From Phascolarctobacterium sp. (GTDB lineage Bacteria; Bacillota; Negativicutes; Acidaminococcales; Acidaminococcaceae), in assembly GCA_017467905.1 (NCBI GenBank), contig JAFUKD010000002.1, forward strand, positions 1 through 64,000: DNA of 64,000 nucleotides. Reading direction: 5' to 3'. The notes under the pieces are model-generated. The model worked only from the letters and a program-made list of their open reading frames with translations. It was not told the origin of the DNA and made no database searches. A program made the position numbers and the translations under genes. Positions 46,205 to 54,052 of the stretch are shown in pieces. Every line of letters begins with the position of its first letter. Position 1 is the stretch's first letter.

Positions 46205-46849
46205 ATGAAACAATTAACAGAAGTAGTATTTATTTTAGACCGCAGCGGTTCCATGCATGGTTTGGAAAAAGATACCATTGGTGGCTTCAACAGTATGCTT
46301 GCCAAGCAAAAGGAGATTGAAGGGGAGGTGCTGGTTTCCACAGTTCTTTTTGATGACAAGTGCGAGGTTTTGCACGACAGAAAGCAAATCAAAGATATGC
46401 AACCCATCACCGAAAAGGAATATTATGTGCGTGGTTGTACTGCTCTGCTTGACGCTGTTGGTGGAGCCATTCATCATATTGGCAACGTTCACAAGTACGC
46501 TCGCGAGGAAGATAGACCTGGCAAGACCTTGTTCGTTATCATTACTGACGGTATGGAAATCGCAAGCAAGCACTACACCTATCCCAAGGTGAAAGAAATG
46601 ATTGAACGTCAGCAAAAACGTTACGGCTGGGAATTTATGTTTCTTGGCGCGAATATGGATGCTATGGCGGAAGCACGTCGTTACGGCATTAGACCGGAGC
46701 TGGCTACTAACTACGTTTGCGATGAAGAAGGTACTGCTCTGAACTATGAAGCAGTTAGCGAAGCTATTTGCAGTATTCGTGCTTGCAGACCGATGACTGC
46801 GGCATGGAAAGAGAAAATTGAAAAGGACTATGCCAAACGTGGAAGATGA
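46205..46849 (+). CDS. von Willebrand factor type A domain protein
   Basis: 214 residues from the ATG 46205, which follows AAAGGAGG by 9 bases. The MIDAS metal site is complete: DRSGSM near residue 12, a Thr in GCTALLDAV, and Asp in ITDGME. The vWA fold covers ~1-180. There is no signal or membrane segment, so it acts in the cytoplasm. It follows the macro-domain gene by 77 bases; I see no terminator between them, only a small GTCGC/GCGAC hairpin. Cytoplasmic vWA proteins often join AAA+ or macro-domain systems as metal-dependent adapters. Function here unknown. Confidence 0.9.
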   Translation: MKQLTEVVFILDRSGSMHGLEKDTIGGFNSMLAKQKEIEGEVLVSTVLFDDKCEVLHDRKQIKDMQPITEKEYYVRGCTALLDAVGGAIHHIGNVHKYAREEDRPGKTLFVIITDGMEIASKHYTYPKVKEMIERQQKRYGWEFMFLGANMDAMAEARRYGIRPELATNYVCDEEGTALNYEAVSEAICSIRACRPMTAAWKEKIEKDYAKRGR

Positions 46850-46886
46850 TGAGTTAAGATTTCTTCTAAGCTAATACTCACAAACT

Positions 46887-46920
46887 AAAAACCGTTCCCC
46901 AAATGAGGAACGGTTTTATT
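46887..46920 (+). terminator. Terminator of the McrBC-macro-vWA region
   Basis: AAAACCGTTCC and GGAACGGTTTT form an 11-base stem around CCAAATGA or similar, then ATTA. Confidence 0.85.
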
Positions 46921-46928
46921 ACTTTACA

Positions 46929-46944
46929 TACGTAATGTTACGTA
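46929..46944. promoter_or_regulatory. Probable HicAB operator
   Basis: TACGTAA and TTACGTA form a perfect palindrome around TG, with flanking TTTAC and GTAAA extending it by one-base offset. It lies 28 bases before hicA, the usual place for a HicB binding site. Confidence 0.6.
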
Positions 46945-46971
46945 GTAAAATCGTCTTAAGGAGGGATGAAG

Positions 46972-47166
46972 ATGCCACTAACTCCCAAAGAGATGATTAG
47001 GTTGTTAGAGAAAAATGGATTCATCCATATAAAAAGCAATAATGGATCGCATCAAAAATATTTTAATCCCAAGACGAATGTAACTGTCATCATACCATTA
47101 CATTCACGTGAATTAGGAAAAGGCTTAGAGCAAGCTATCTTAAAGCTTGCAGGGTTGAAACGTTGA
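46972..47166 (+). CDS. hicA: HicA mRNA interferase toxin
   Basis: 64 residues from the ATG 46972; an ATG at 46966 touches the GGAGGG and is too close to be used. The double-stranded RNA-binding-like fold shows KEMIRLLEKNGF, the catalytic histidine in NGSHQKYFN, and IIPLHSRELGKGLEQAILK. It cleaves mRNA when free of HicB. The antitoxin gene follows after 20 bases. Confidence 0.93.
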   Translation: MPLTPKEMIRLLEKNGFIHIKSNNGSHQKYFNPKTNVTVIIPLHSRELGKGLEQAILKLAGLKR

Positions 47167-47186
47167 GGCTTGAGAGGTAGTTAATT

Positions 47187-47582
47187 ATGAAGAAGTATTT
47201 TTATCCAGTTATTTTTGAACCGGAAGAAGTGGGGGTTTCCGTATACGTACCTGACCTTCCCGGTTGTTTTACGCAAGGCGATTCTTTAGAAGAAGCATTG
47301 GATAATGTGCAGGAAGCCATGGGTTTATTTTTAGAGGATATTGATCCCAAAGATTATCCTAAGGCTACGAAACCTAACGAAGTGGATTTAGAAGGACAAC
47401 AATTTATAATGATGGTCGCTTTCGATAAGTTGGCTTACGATAGGAAATATAATGCTAAAGCTGTGAAAAAGACCTTGTCTATTCCTGCATGGCTTAATAA
47501 TATGGCACAAGAAAGAAATATCAACTTCTCTAATTTGTTGCAAAAGGCATTACTTAATGAATTAGGTGTTACCCAACAATAA
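47187..47582 (+). CDS. hicB: HicB antitoxin
   Basis: 131 residues. The N-terminal partial RNase H fold is typical (YFYPVIFEPEEVGVSVYVPDLPGCFTQGDSLEEALDNVQEAM). The C-terminal part (TLSIPAWLNNMAQERNINFSNLLQKAL) is a ribbon-helix-helix DNA-binding domain. It should neutralise HicA and repress the operon through the palindrome upstream. It is the last gene of the island. Confidence 0.93.
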   Translation: MKKYFYPVIFEPEEVGVSVYVPDLPGCFTQGDSLEEALDNVQEAMGLFLEDIDPKDYPKATKPNEVDLEGQQFIMMVAFDKLAYDRKYNAKAVKKTLSIPAWLNNMAQERNINFSNLLQKALLNELGVTQQ

Positions 47583-47597
47583 TATGTTCAGCAAAAA

Positions 47598-47630
47598 AAC
47601 TCCGTCCCTCGTATGAGGAACGGAGTTAAG
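47598..47630. terminator. Bidirectional terminator between hicB and metQ
   Basis: AACTCCGTCCCTC pairs with GAGGAACGGAGTT (one mismatch). On the minus strand seven T follow, ending the met operon. Confidence 0.9.
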
Positions 47631-47643
47631 TTTTATGAGCTTC

Positions 47644-48471
47644 TTACCACGCCGGAGTAATGGTGCCTTTGAAGTATTCGTTTACGAATTTTTTGTTTTC
47701 AGCAGATTGGTAAACCTCTTGCAATTGTTTAATGCGCGGGTCGTTTACGTTAGCTTTGCGGGTAACAAAAATATTCAAGAACGGGTTATCTGCATTTTCC
47801 AACAGGATGGAATCGTTGGTGGGGTTAAGGCCTGCGGGCAGAGCGTAGTTGCAGTTGATAACAGCAACGGTCAGGTCAGGCAAGCTGTTGGGGATAATTG
47901 CTGCGTCCAATTCACGGATAACCAAGTTTTTCGGGTTAGCAGTGATGTCTTTAACATTGGTAACAACATTATTTTTGTCTTTAATTTCAATCAAGCCTTT
48001 ATCTGCCAAAAGGAGCAGTGCGCGACCGCCATTGGAGGGGTCGTTAGGAATACCAACGATTGCGCCTTCGGGAATCTCTTCACCCTTTTTAACTTTTTGG
48101 GAATATACTGCCATGGGGAAGTTTACGGTTTTGAAAACTTCAACCAATTCAAAGGAAGGCTCTTTTTCCAGAGTTGCTTTCAGGTAGGGAGCGTGTTGCA
48201 TGGAGTTTGCAAAGAGTTCGCCTTGGTGGAGAGCAACGTTAGGAGTTACATAATCGGAGAATTCTACAACTTCAATTTTCAAGCCTTTCTTTTCTGCCAA
48301 TTTTTTTACATTATCCATAATTTCAGCGTGGGGACCTGCGGTTACGCCAATTTTAATGGGAGCAGAGGTGTCTGCCTTCTTTTCTTCTTTCTTATCGCCG
48401 CCACAACCTGCTGCGAAGGCGGTAAATGCACAAAGTGCTGCGATGCTTAAAACTTTAGCTAATTTCTTCAT
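47644..48471 (-). CDS. metQ: Methionine ABC transporter binding lipoprotein
   Basis: 275 residues. The signal MKKLAKVLSIAALCAFTAFA ends at a lipobox (AAGC). The NlpA/MetQ family pattern is clear: IKIGVTAGPHAEIMDNVKKLAEKKGLKIEVVEFSDYVTPNVALHQGELFANSMQH (in order), then VGIPNDPSNGGRALLLL. It captures D- or L-methionine in the periplasm. It is the last gene of metNIQ and controlled by the SAM-I riboswitch at 50.5 kb. Confidence 0.96.
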   Translation of the reverse strand: MKKLAKVLSIAALCAFTAFAAGCGGDKKEEKKADTSAPIKIGVTAGPHAEIMDNVKKLAEKKGLKIEVVEFSDYVTPNVALHQGELFANSMQHAPYLKATLEKEPSFELVEVFKTVNFPMAVYSQKVKKGEEIPEGAIVGIPNDPSNGGRALLLLADKGLIEIKDKNNVVTNVKDITANPKNLVIRELDAAIIPNSLPDLTVAVINCNYALPAGLNPTNDSILLENADNPFLNIFVTRKANVNDPRIKQLQEVYQSAENKKFVNEYFKGTITPAW

Positions 48472-48549
48472 AATGAATTCCTCCTTAATATTTTAGGATA
48501 CTTTATTTTAAATAGAAAGGCGCGCTATCCTTCTATTTAAAGACTGGAA

Positions 48550-49209
48550 TTACAGTTTGTTTTTGTTGAGCTTCTTACTCATCCAATCACCGAAGGATTG
48601 CATAACCTGAACCATTACGATGAGGACAACAACGGTAACAATCATAACGTCCATTTGGAAGCGTTGGTAACCGTAGCGGATTGCCAAGTCACCTAAGCCG
48701 CCACCGCCAAGGGCGCCAGCCATTGCAGAGTAACCAATCAAGCTGATGATGGCAAGGGTTACACCTAATACGATGGAGTGGAGTGCTTCCGGCAGTAAAA
48801 CCTTGGTGATGATTTGCATGGGGCTTGCGCCCATTGCTTGAGCTGCTTCAATGATACCGGGGTTGATTTCCAGCAAGGAAGATTCAATGATGCGGGCGAT
48901 GAAGGGCGCTGCAGAAATTGTCAGCGGTACGATTGCCGCGGTGGTGCCAATGGAAGAGCCTACAATCATACGGGTTACAGGGATGATTGCAACCATGAGA
49001 ATGATAAAGGGAGTGGAACGGGTTGCATTAACAATTGCGCCTAACACTGAGTTGATGGCTGCATTGGGAAGGATATGGTCTTTACGAGTTACAGTTAAGA
49101 TTACACCCAAGGGCATACCTACTGCGGTCGCGAGAGCTGCAGAAGCGAAAACCATATAGCAGGTTTCCCAGAAAGACTTTATCAAAAGATCAATCATATC
49201 AGGACTCAT
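48550..49209 (-). CDS. metI: Methionine ABC transporter permease
   Basis: 219 residues with five helices and the coupling loop EAAQAMGASPMQIITKVLLPEAL. I start at ATG 49209, 9 bases after GGAGG, rather than a TTG two codons earlier. The gene overlaps the end of metN by 11 bases, and its ribosome site lies within metN. It forms the transmembrane homodimer of the importer. Confidence 0.95.
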   Translation of the reverse strand: MSPDMIDLLIKSFWETCYMVFASAALATAVGMPLGVILTVTRKDHILPNAAINSVLGAIVNATRSTPFIILMVAIIPVTRMIVGSSIGTTAAIVPLTISAAPFIARIIESSLLEINPGIIEAAQAMGASPMQIITKVLLPEALHSIVLGVTLAIISLIGYSAMAGALGGGGLGDLAIRYGYQRFQMDVMIVTVVVLIVMVQVMQSFGDWMSKKLNKNKL

Positions 49210-50236
49210 AACCAATTACCTCCGTTTTCAGATTTTGGTTGTGCAAGTAAGCCAAAGCATTGTCAATACCTTCGTGAGTACCGGAGATTTCAACAATCAA
49301 TGTGCCGAAGGGAACATCTTTCAGTTGAGCGATGTTGCCAAACAGAATACTTACATCTACGTCAAACTTCTTAACCATGCCGGAAACAATGGGTTCGCCT
49401 GCAGAATCACCTAAGAAGGAAAGGCGCACGATAAGCTTGCTGCCATTCACATAGGTATCGGTCAGGTTCATATTCTGGATGATTTCAGGAAGTTCTGCGT
49501 TCATAACGCTCTTAGTAAATTCTTTAGTGGTTTCGTGCTGCGGGTTGGTGAACACTTCTACCATTTCGCCTTGCTCAATGATGGTGCCATTGTCGATTAC
49601 GGCAACGCGGTCGCAAATTTCAGTTACTACTTCCATCTGGTGAGTGATGAGGACGATGGTAAGCTGCATTTTTTTGTTAATGTCCTTGAGCAAATCCAAA
49701 ATAGATTTGGTGGTTTGTGGGTCAAGAGCGCTGGTTGCTTCGTCACACAGCAAAACTTTAGGGTTGCTTGCCAAGGCACGGGCGATGCCTACGCGTTGCT
49801 TTTGACCACCGGAAAGCTGGCTGGGATAATAGTTGGCTCTGGTTTCCAGTTGCACCAGTTCCAGAAGAGGACGCACGCGTTTATCAATCTCTGCCTTGCT
49901 AAGACCTTGGATTTCCAGAGGGAAGGCGATGTTGTCATAAACAGTGCGGGATGCCAACAGATTAAAGTGTTGGAAAATCATGCCAATGCTTTGACGGGTT
50001 TTACGCAGCTGGGAATCGTTCATGGAAGTAAGCTCTGCTCCGTCAACAAATACTTGACCGGCAGTGGGGCGTTCCAACATGTTGATGCAGCGAACCAGAG
50101 TTGATTTACCTGCACCGGACAAACCAATGATACCGAAGATTTCGCCGGCATTGATAGACAGGTTGGTAGTCTTTAAAGCGTGGATGTCGCCAGCTTTGCT
50201 GTAATATGTTTTTTCTACATTTACTAGTTCTATCAT
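49199..50236 (-). CDS. metN: Methionine ABC transporter ATPase
   Basis: 345 residues. Walker A is GLSGAGKST, the signature is LSGGQKQR, Walker B is LLCDEATSALDPQ, and the H-loop is ITHQM. The C-terminal ~95 residues are the NIL domain (LTDTYVNGSKLIVRLSFLGDSAGEPI) that binds methionine and blocks transport when it is abundant. AAGGAAAT precedes the ATG. It is first in metNIQ, 27-170 bases after a dispersed element and a SAM-I riboswitch. Confidence 0.96.
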   Translation of the reverse strand: MIELVNVEKTYYSKAGDIHALKTTNLSINAGEIFGIIGLSGAGKSTLVRCINMLERPTAGQVFVDGAELTSMNDSQLRKTRQSIGMIFQHFNLLASRTVYDNIAFPLEIQGLSKAEIDKRVRPLLELVQLETRANYYPSQLSGGQKQRVGIARALASNPKVLLCDEATSALDPQTTKSILDLLKDINKKMQLTIVLITHQMEVVTEICDRVAVIDNGTIIEQGEMVEVFTNPQHETTKEFTKSVMNAELPEIIQNMNLTDTYVNGSKLIVRLSFLGDSAGEPIVSGMVKKFDVDVSILFGNIAQLKDVPFGTLIVEISGTHEGIDNALAYLHNQNLKTEVIGYES

Positions 50237-50252
50237 TTTTTTATTTCCTTTC

Positions 50253-50376
50253 GAAAAGCTGTATAAGCACCATTATGCTGTGTCACAGCTCATTTACTTG
50301 CTCGACGTACGCTAAGTACGCCAGCGCTTCATAAATTTTGCTGTTCCTTACCTTCTGGCACTTCTCCAGCTTTTAA
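50253..50376 (+). repeat. Dispersed ~120-bp structured element, copy 3
   Basis: The end arms AAAGCTGTATAAG and CTTCTCCAGCTTT pair at 11 of 13 positions. The core TTACTTGCTCGACGTAC is shared with copy 2 and is followed by GCTAAGTACG as a hairpin. Relative to the met operon the element is antisense and lies between the riboswitch terminator and metN, so it is part of the metN leader RNA in reverse. Copies 1 and 2 lie downstream of genes instead. Confidence 0.75.
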
Positions 50377-50403
50377 TTTCTACAAGTTAAATTAAAAACC
50401 ACA

Positions 50404-50560
50404 AAAAACCCTTCAATCCAGTCTCCACCAGATGAAGGGTACATATCTTGCGTTTGCACTTCTTCATCTGCCGGAATGTTCCGTTGGATTTGGCACCGTT
50501 CACCAAAAGTGTGGTTGCCGTAGCTTCATTGGGCCAGTCCCTCAGCTACTCTTGATGAAT
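50404..50560 (-). promoter_or_regulatory. SAM-I riboswitch (S-box) with terminator, controlling metNIQ
   Basis: On the minus strand the aptamer (50462-50560) begins ATTCATCAAGAG, then has the conserved GAGGGACTGGCCC, ATGAAGC, CGGCAACC and GGTGCCAAATCC, and closes with GATGAA pairing to TTCATC (P1). A terminator at 50409-50439 (CCCTTCATC.../...GATTGAAGGG) is followed by TTTTTT. SAM binding stabilises the aptamer and allows termination, shutting metNIQ when SAM is plentiful. Confidence 0.96.
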
Positions 50561-50584
50561 TTTTTGTTAACTTAACGACTTAAT

Positions 50585-50611
50585 GTTATAATATCTTTCA
50601 AAAAATGTCAA
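50585..50611 (-). promoter_or_regulatory. Promoter of the metNIQ leader
   Basis: A perfect TTGACA and TATAAC on the minus strand are separated by 15 bases, shorter than ideal. It diverges from the his promoter. Confidence 0.55.
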
Positions 50612-50642
50612 CAAAAATATTTCCTAAGTCACAAAATTTTCC

Positions 50643-50671
50643 TTGACTTTCACAAACTAAAGCGATAAAGT
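50643..50671 (+). promoter_or_regulatory. Putative promoter of the his operon
   Basis: TTGACT and TAAAGT are separated by 17 bases. The -10 is weak (4 of 6). The predicted start near 50678 is just ahead of the leader hairpin. Confidence 0.5.
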
Positions 50672-50693
50672 AATAGGCAAGCAAGTAAACAGA

Positions 50694-50723
50694 TGCGCCA
50701 AATGAAGGGGCGCAGTATTTTTT
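50694..50723 (+). terminator. Leader terminator ahead of the his operon
   Basis: TGCGCC and GGCGCA enclose AAATGAAGG, followed by GTATTTTTT. It lies between promoter and first gene, so read-through must be regulated or partial. No His-codon run and no T-box elements are visible. Confidence 0.65.
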
Positions 50724-50779
50724 AGGAAGCTTCGTTAAAATTTGAAAGCATGCCAGCTTTGTGGAAGGAGTTAGAAGAG

Positions 50780-51088
50780 ATGACTGCTAAGCTTAAAGAC
50801 CATTTAACGGATCAACTTTTTGAAGCCATTTTAAGTTTGAAAGATAAAGAACAATGCTACAACTTTTTTGAGGATATCTGCACTATTAGCGAGCTGAAGG
50901 CTTTGGCGCAACGCTTGGAGGTTGCCCGTATGCTGGATGAAGGCTGTATATATGAAGCAATTGTAGAAAAGACAGGAGCCAGTACGGCAACCATTTCCCG
51001 CGTGAAGCGCTGCCTTGTTTATGGTGCGGATGGTTACAATTCTGTAATGCCTGTGCTGAGGAAGGGGAAGGGAAGCGATGCTGAATAA
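50780..51088 (+). CDS. YerC/YecD-family TrpR-like regulator
   Basis: 102 residues from the ATG 50780; GGAG lies 9 bases before it, and the longer frame (ATG 50750) has no ribosome site. The TrpR-like fold shows SELKALAQRLEVARML and the recognition segment VEKTGASTATISRVKRCLVYG. The family is a paralogue of the Trp repressor in Firmicutes, without a proven ligand. It overlaps hisZG by 11 bases and heads the operon, so it may regulate histidine genes. Inference from position only. Confidence 0.9.
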   Translation: MTAKLKDHLTDQLFEAILSLKDKEQCYNFFEDICTISELKALAQRLEVARMLDEGCIYEAIVEKTGASTATISRVKRCLVYGADGYNSVMPVLRKGKGSDAE

Positions 51089-52700
51089 GGTTTACCAGGT
51101 ACCCTACGGTACCAAGGATATTTTACCCGGAGAGATGAAAAGACGTCGCACTATTGAGAACGCCATCTTAGACGTTTTTGACAGGTGGGGCTACGAAGAG
51201 GTAAAGACTCCCGGTTTTGAATATGCTGATACTTTTGGCAGTGGCTTGAAGGAAAATGACTTCCGCTTTTTTGATCGTAACAATAATTTACTGGTGTTAC
51301 GCAATGATATGACTGCTCCCATCGCCCGCTTGGCGGCAACCCGCTTGCAGCAAGGGGAAGGCGTGAAGCGCTTATGCTATCTTGCCAATTTGTACCGCTA
51401 TGAAGAAATCCAAATGGGTCGCCAATGCGAGTTCGAGCAGGCTGGCGTAGAGCTCCTTGGCGCTTACGGGGCAGAAGCTGATGCGGAAGTAATCGTTCTG
51501 GCTGCCCAAGCCTTGCAGGCTGCGGGGATGCAGGAGTTTGCCTTTAGCGTGGGGCACGTTGGCTTCATCAACGGTTTGGCAGAAGAAGCAGGCTTCACCG
51601 CTGAACAGGTTTTGCAGCTGAAAGACTGCCTGCGCCGTCATGATGCAGTTGGCTTGGAAGAGCTTGCTTCTACAGCCTATATTAATGAAGAAATTAAACA
51701 GCTATTTAGAGATTTCCTGTTCCTGCAAGGTGGAGTAGAACTGCTGGAACAGCTTAGTGCTGTTGTGAAAAACGAAACCTGTCTTGCGGCGCTTCAAGAC
51801 CTGCGCCAAATTTACGCTTTGGTTGAACAGCACAATGCAGGTAAATTTGTAAGCTTCAATTTGGGCTTGTATCGCTCCTTGGATTATTACACGGGAATGC
51901 TTTTTGAAGTGTACGTTCCGGAGATGGGTTATCCCGTTGCCGGTGGCGGTCGTTACGATAAAATGATGCGTGGTTTTGGGATGGATTGTCCCGCTACGGG
52001 CTTTGCCATTGGTGTTGATCGTGTTATTCTTGCTTTGGAACGTGACACCAGCGATGAATACATTACTATCGCTATGCCCAAGGGCAAGCTGTTCAAGAAA
52101 AGCCTTGCCTATTTGGAGCAGGTTGGCTACTATGCGGAAAACGTTACGGAAGACAGCCGCAAGCTGGTAATTACTAATGAAGAAACCAAAGTACGCTTCA
52201 TCATTGCCAAAACAGTAGACGTGCCTACTTATGTTGAGTATGGCGCTGCGGATATAGGTATCATTGGCAAGGATGTATTACTGGAAGAAAACAAGGATGT
52301 TGTGGAGCTAGTGGACTTGGGCTTTGGCAAATGTCACCTTATGCTGGCAGTGCCTGAAAAGAATGTGCGCTCCAAGCTGACGGATTACGCGCATTTGCGT
52401 GTGGCAACCAAGTATCCTAACTGCGCCAAGGCTTATTTTAATAAATTGGGTATCCAAAATGAAATTGTCAAGCTGAACGGTTCCATTGAGCTTGGTCCGT
52501 TGATTGGATTAAGTGAAGTTATTGTAGATATTGTAGAAACAGGTACTACTCTGCGCGAGAACAAATTGGTAGAGGTTGATTCCATCTTTACTGCAACCGC
52601 TCGCCTGATTGCCAATCGTGCCAGCTTTAAATTGAAATTTGCCCGTTTGCACAAATTAGTAGAAGATTTACGAGCTGTTTTGAATGAGGGGGATAAATAA
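51078..52700 (+). CDS. hisZG: Fused HisZ-HisG ATP phosphoribosyltransferase
   Basis: 540 residues in one frame. Residues ~1-320 are HisZ, the catalytically silent histidyl-tRNA-synthetase-like regulatory subunit (VPYGTKDILPGEMKRRRTIE, LRNDMTAPIARL, GRYDKMM). Residues ~328-540 are short-form HisG (ITIAMPKGKLFKKSL, DVPTYVEYGAADIGIIGKD, GSIELGPLIGLSEVIVDIVETGTTL, the last being the PRPP loop). It catalyses the first step of histidine synthesis. In most bacteria with short HisG the two are separate proteins; here the stop is lost and the linker is only ~8 residues. The frame is continuous and has no slippery site. Confidence 0.96.
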   Translation: MLNKVYQVPYGTKDILPGEMKRRRTIENAILDVFDRWGYEEVKTPGFEYADTFGSGLKENDFRFFDRNNNLLVLRNDMTAPIARLAATRLQQGEGVKRLCYLANLYRYEEIQMGRQCEFEQAGVELLGAYGAEADAEVIVLAAQALQAAGMQEFAFSVGHVGFINGLAEEAGFTAEQVLQLKDCLRRHDAVGLEELASTAYINEEIKQLFRDFLFLQGGVELLEQLSAVVKNETCLAALQDLRQIYALVEQHNAGKFVSFNLGLYRSLDYYTGMLFEVYVPEMGYPVAGGGRYDKMMRGFGMDCPATGFAIGVDRVILALERDTSDEYITIAMPKGKLFKKSLAYLEQVGYYAENVTEDSRKLVITNEETKVRFIIAKTVDVPTYVEYGAADIGIIGKDVLLEENKDVVELVDLGFGKCHLMLAVPEKNVRSKLTDYAHLRVATKYPNCAKAYFNKLGIQNEIVKLNGSIELGPLIGLSEVIVDIVETGTTLRENKLVEVDSIFTATARLIANRASFKLKFARLHKLVEDLRAVLNEGDK

Positions 52701-52701
52701 A

Positions 52702-54048
52702 ATGTTAGTAACTGATGCAAGAGCCATGAACGCTCAACAAATTGCAGATTTAATGAAGAAAAAAGCTTTTGACGAATGTGTGCTTTCTCCCGGAGTGCAG
52801 GCTGGTGTTAATGCTATGTTCGGCGCACCCCTGACTGCGGCGCAGGTAGTGGACCGCATCGTTGCAGACGTGCGTGCCGAAGGCGACACCAAATTATTTT
52901 ACTACACTAATTTGATTGACAAGGTAGAGCTGAACCCGGAGAACATTCGCGTTAGCGAAGAAGAGTTTGCAGAAGCAGAAGCCCTGACTAAACCGGAAGT
53001 TGTGGCTGCTATTAAACGCGCCATTGCCAATGTTACCAAGTTCCACGAGGAGCAAATGCCTAAGACTTGGCTGACCAACCGCCCTTATGGCTCCATGCTG
53101 GGACAAAAGGTTACTCCTGTTGATTCCGTTGGTATTTACGTACCCGGTGGTACTGCAGCGTATCCTTCCTCTGTAATTATGAATGCTTGCCCTGCGAAGG
53201 TGGCAGGTGTGCCCCGTATCGTTATGGCAGTGCCTCCCGGAAAGGATGGCAAGGTCAACCCCTATGTGCTGGTAACTGCTAAAGCCATTGGCGTTACGGA
53301 AATCTACAAAATGGGCGGTGCTCAAGCGGTAGCGGCTCTTGCCTTTGGTACTGCAACCGTTCCTAAAGTAGAAAAGATTACCGGCCCCGGCAACATCTTC
53401 GTAACTTTGGCGAAGAAGGCAGTGTACGGACACTGTGATATTGATATGCTGGCTGGTCCCAGTGAAATCTTAATTGTTGCTGATGAAAGCGCTAATCCTA
53501 CTTACCTTGCGGCGGACCTTTTGAGCCAAGCAGAGCATGACCCCTTGGCAAGTGCCATCCTCGTAACTGATAGCGAGGCTGTGGCAAAGGCTGTGGCAGA
53601 AGAGATTGAAGTGCAGCTGGAGCAATTACCCCGTAAGGAAATTGCCGGCACTGCTCTTGCCAACTACGGACAAATTATTCTCGCAAGCGATATGAATACC
53701 GTAATTGAAATGGCGAACATCTCTGCTCCGGAACATATGGAGATTATGACCAAGGCTCCCTTTGAAATTTTGCCCTACATCCGCAATGCAGGTGCAATCT
53801 TCCTGGGACAATATTCCCCTGAGCCTTTAGGTGACTACTACGCAGGACCTAACCACATCTTACCGACAGGTGGTACTGCAAAATTCTATTCCGTTTTGAA
53901 CGTAGAAACCTTTATGAAAAAGACCAGTATCATTTCTTATACAGGCGCAGCTCTGGCAGAAGTTGCAGATGACGTTATTGCCATGGCAGAAGCGGAAGGC
54001 CTGCGTGCTCACGCCAACGCTATCCGTAAACGCGTGGAAGGGAAGTGA
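52702..54048 (+). CDS. hisD: Histidinol dehydrogenase
   Basis: 448 residues from the ATG 52702. It oxidises L-histidinol to histidine in two NAD-dependent steps. The family words [27 protein letters not shown] (in order), [17 protein letters not shown] and PEHMEIM are present, and the zinc and catalytic residues (Gln and His in SQAEHD; Glu and His in SAPEH) are visible. GGGGGAT precedes the start. It follows hisZG with a 1-base gap. Confidence 0.97.
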   Translation: MLVTDARAMNAQQIADLMKKKAFDECVLSPGVQAGVNAMFGAPLTAAQVVDRIVADVRAEGDTKLFYYTNLIDKVELNPENIRVSEEEFAEAEALTKPEVVAAIKRAIANVTKFHEEQMPKTWLTNRPYGSMLGQKVTPVDSVGIYVPGGTAAYPSSVIMNACPAKVAGVPRIVMAVPPGKDGKVNPYVLVTAKAIGVTEIYKMGGAQAVAALAFGTATVPKVEKITGPGNIFVTLAKKAVYGHCDIDMLAGPSEILIVADESANPTYLAADLLSQAEHDPLASAILVTDSEAVAKAVAEEIEVQLEQLPRKEIAGTALANYGQIILASDMNTVIEMANISAPEHMEIMTKAPFEILPYIRNAGAIFLGQYSPEPLGDYYAGPNHILPTGGTAKFYSVLNVETFMKKTSIISYTGAALAEVADDVIAMAEAEGLRAHANAIRKRVEGK

Positions 54049-54052
54049 GCCT

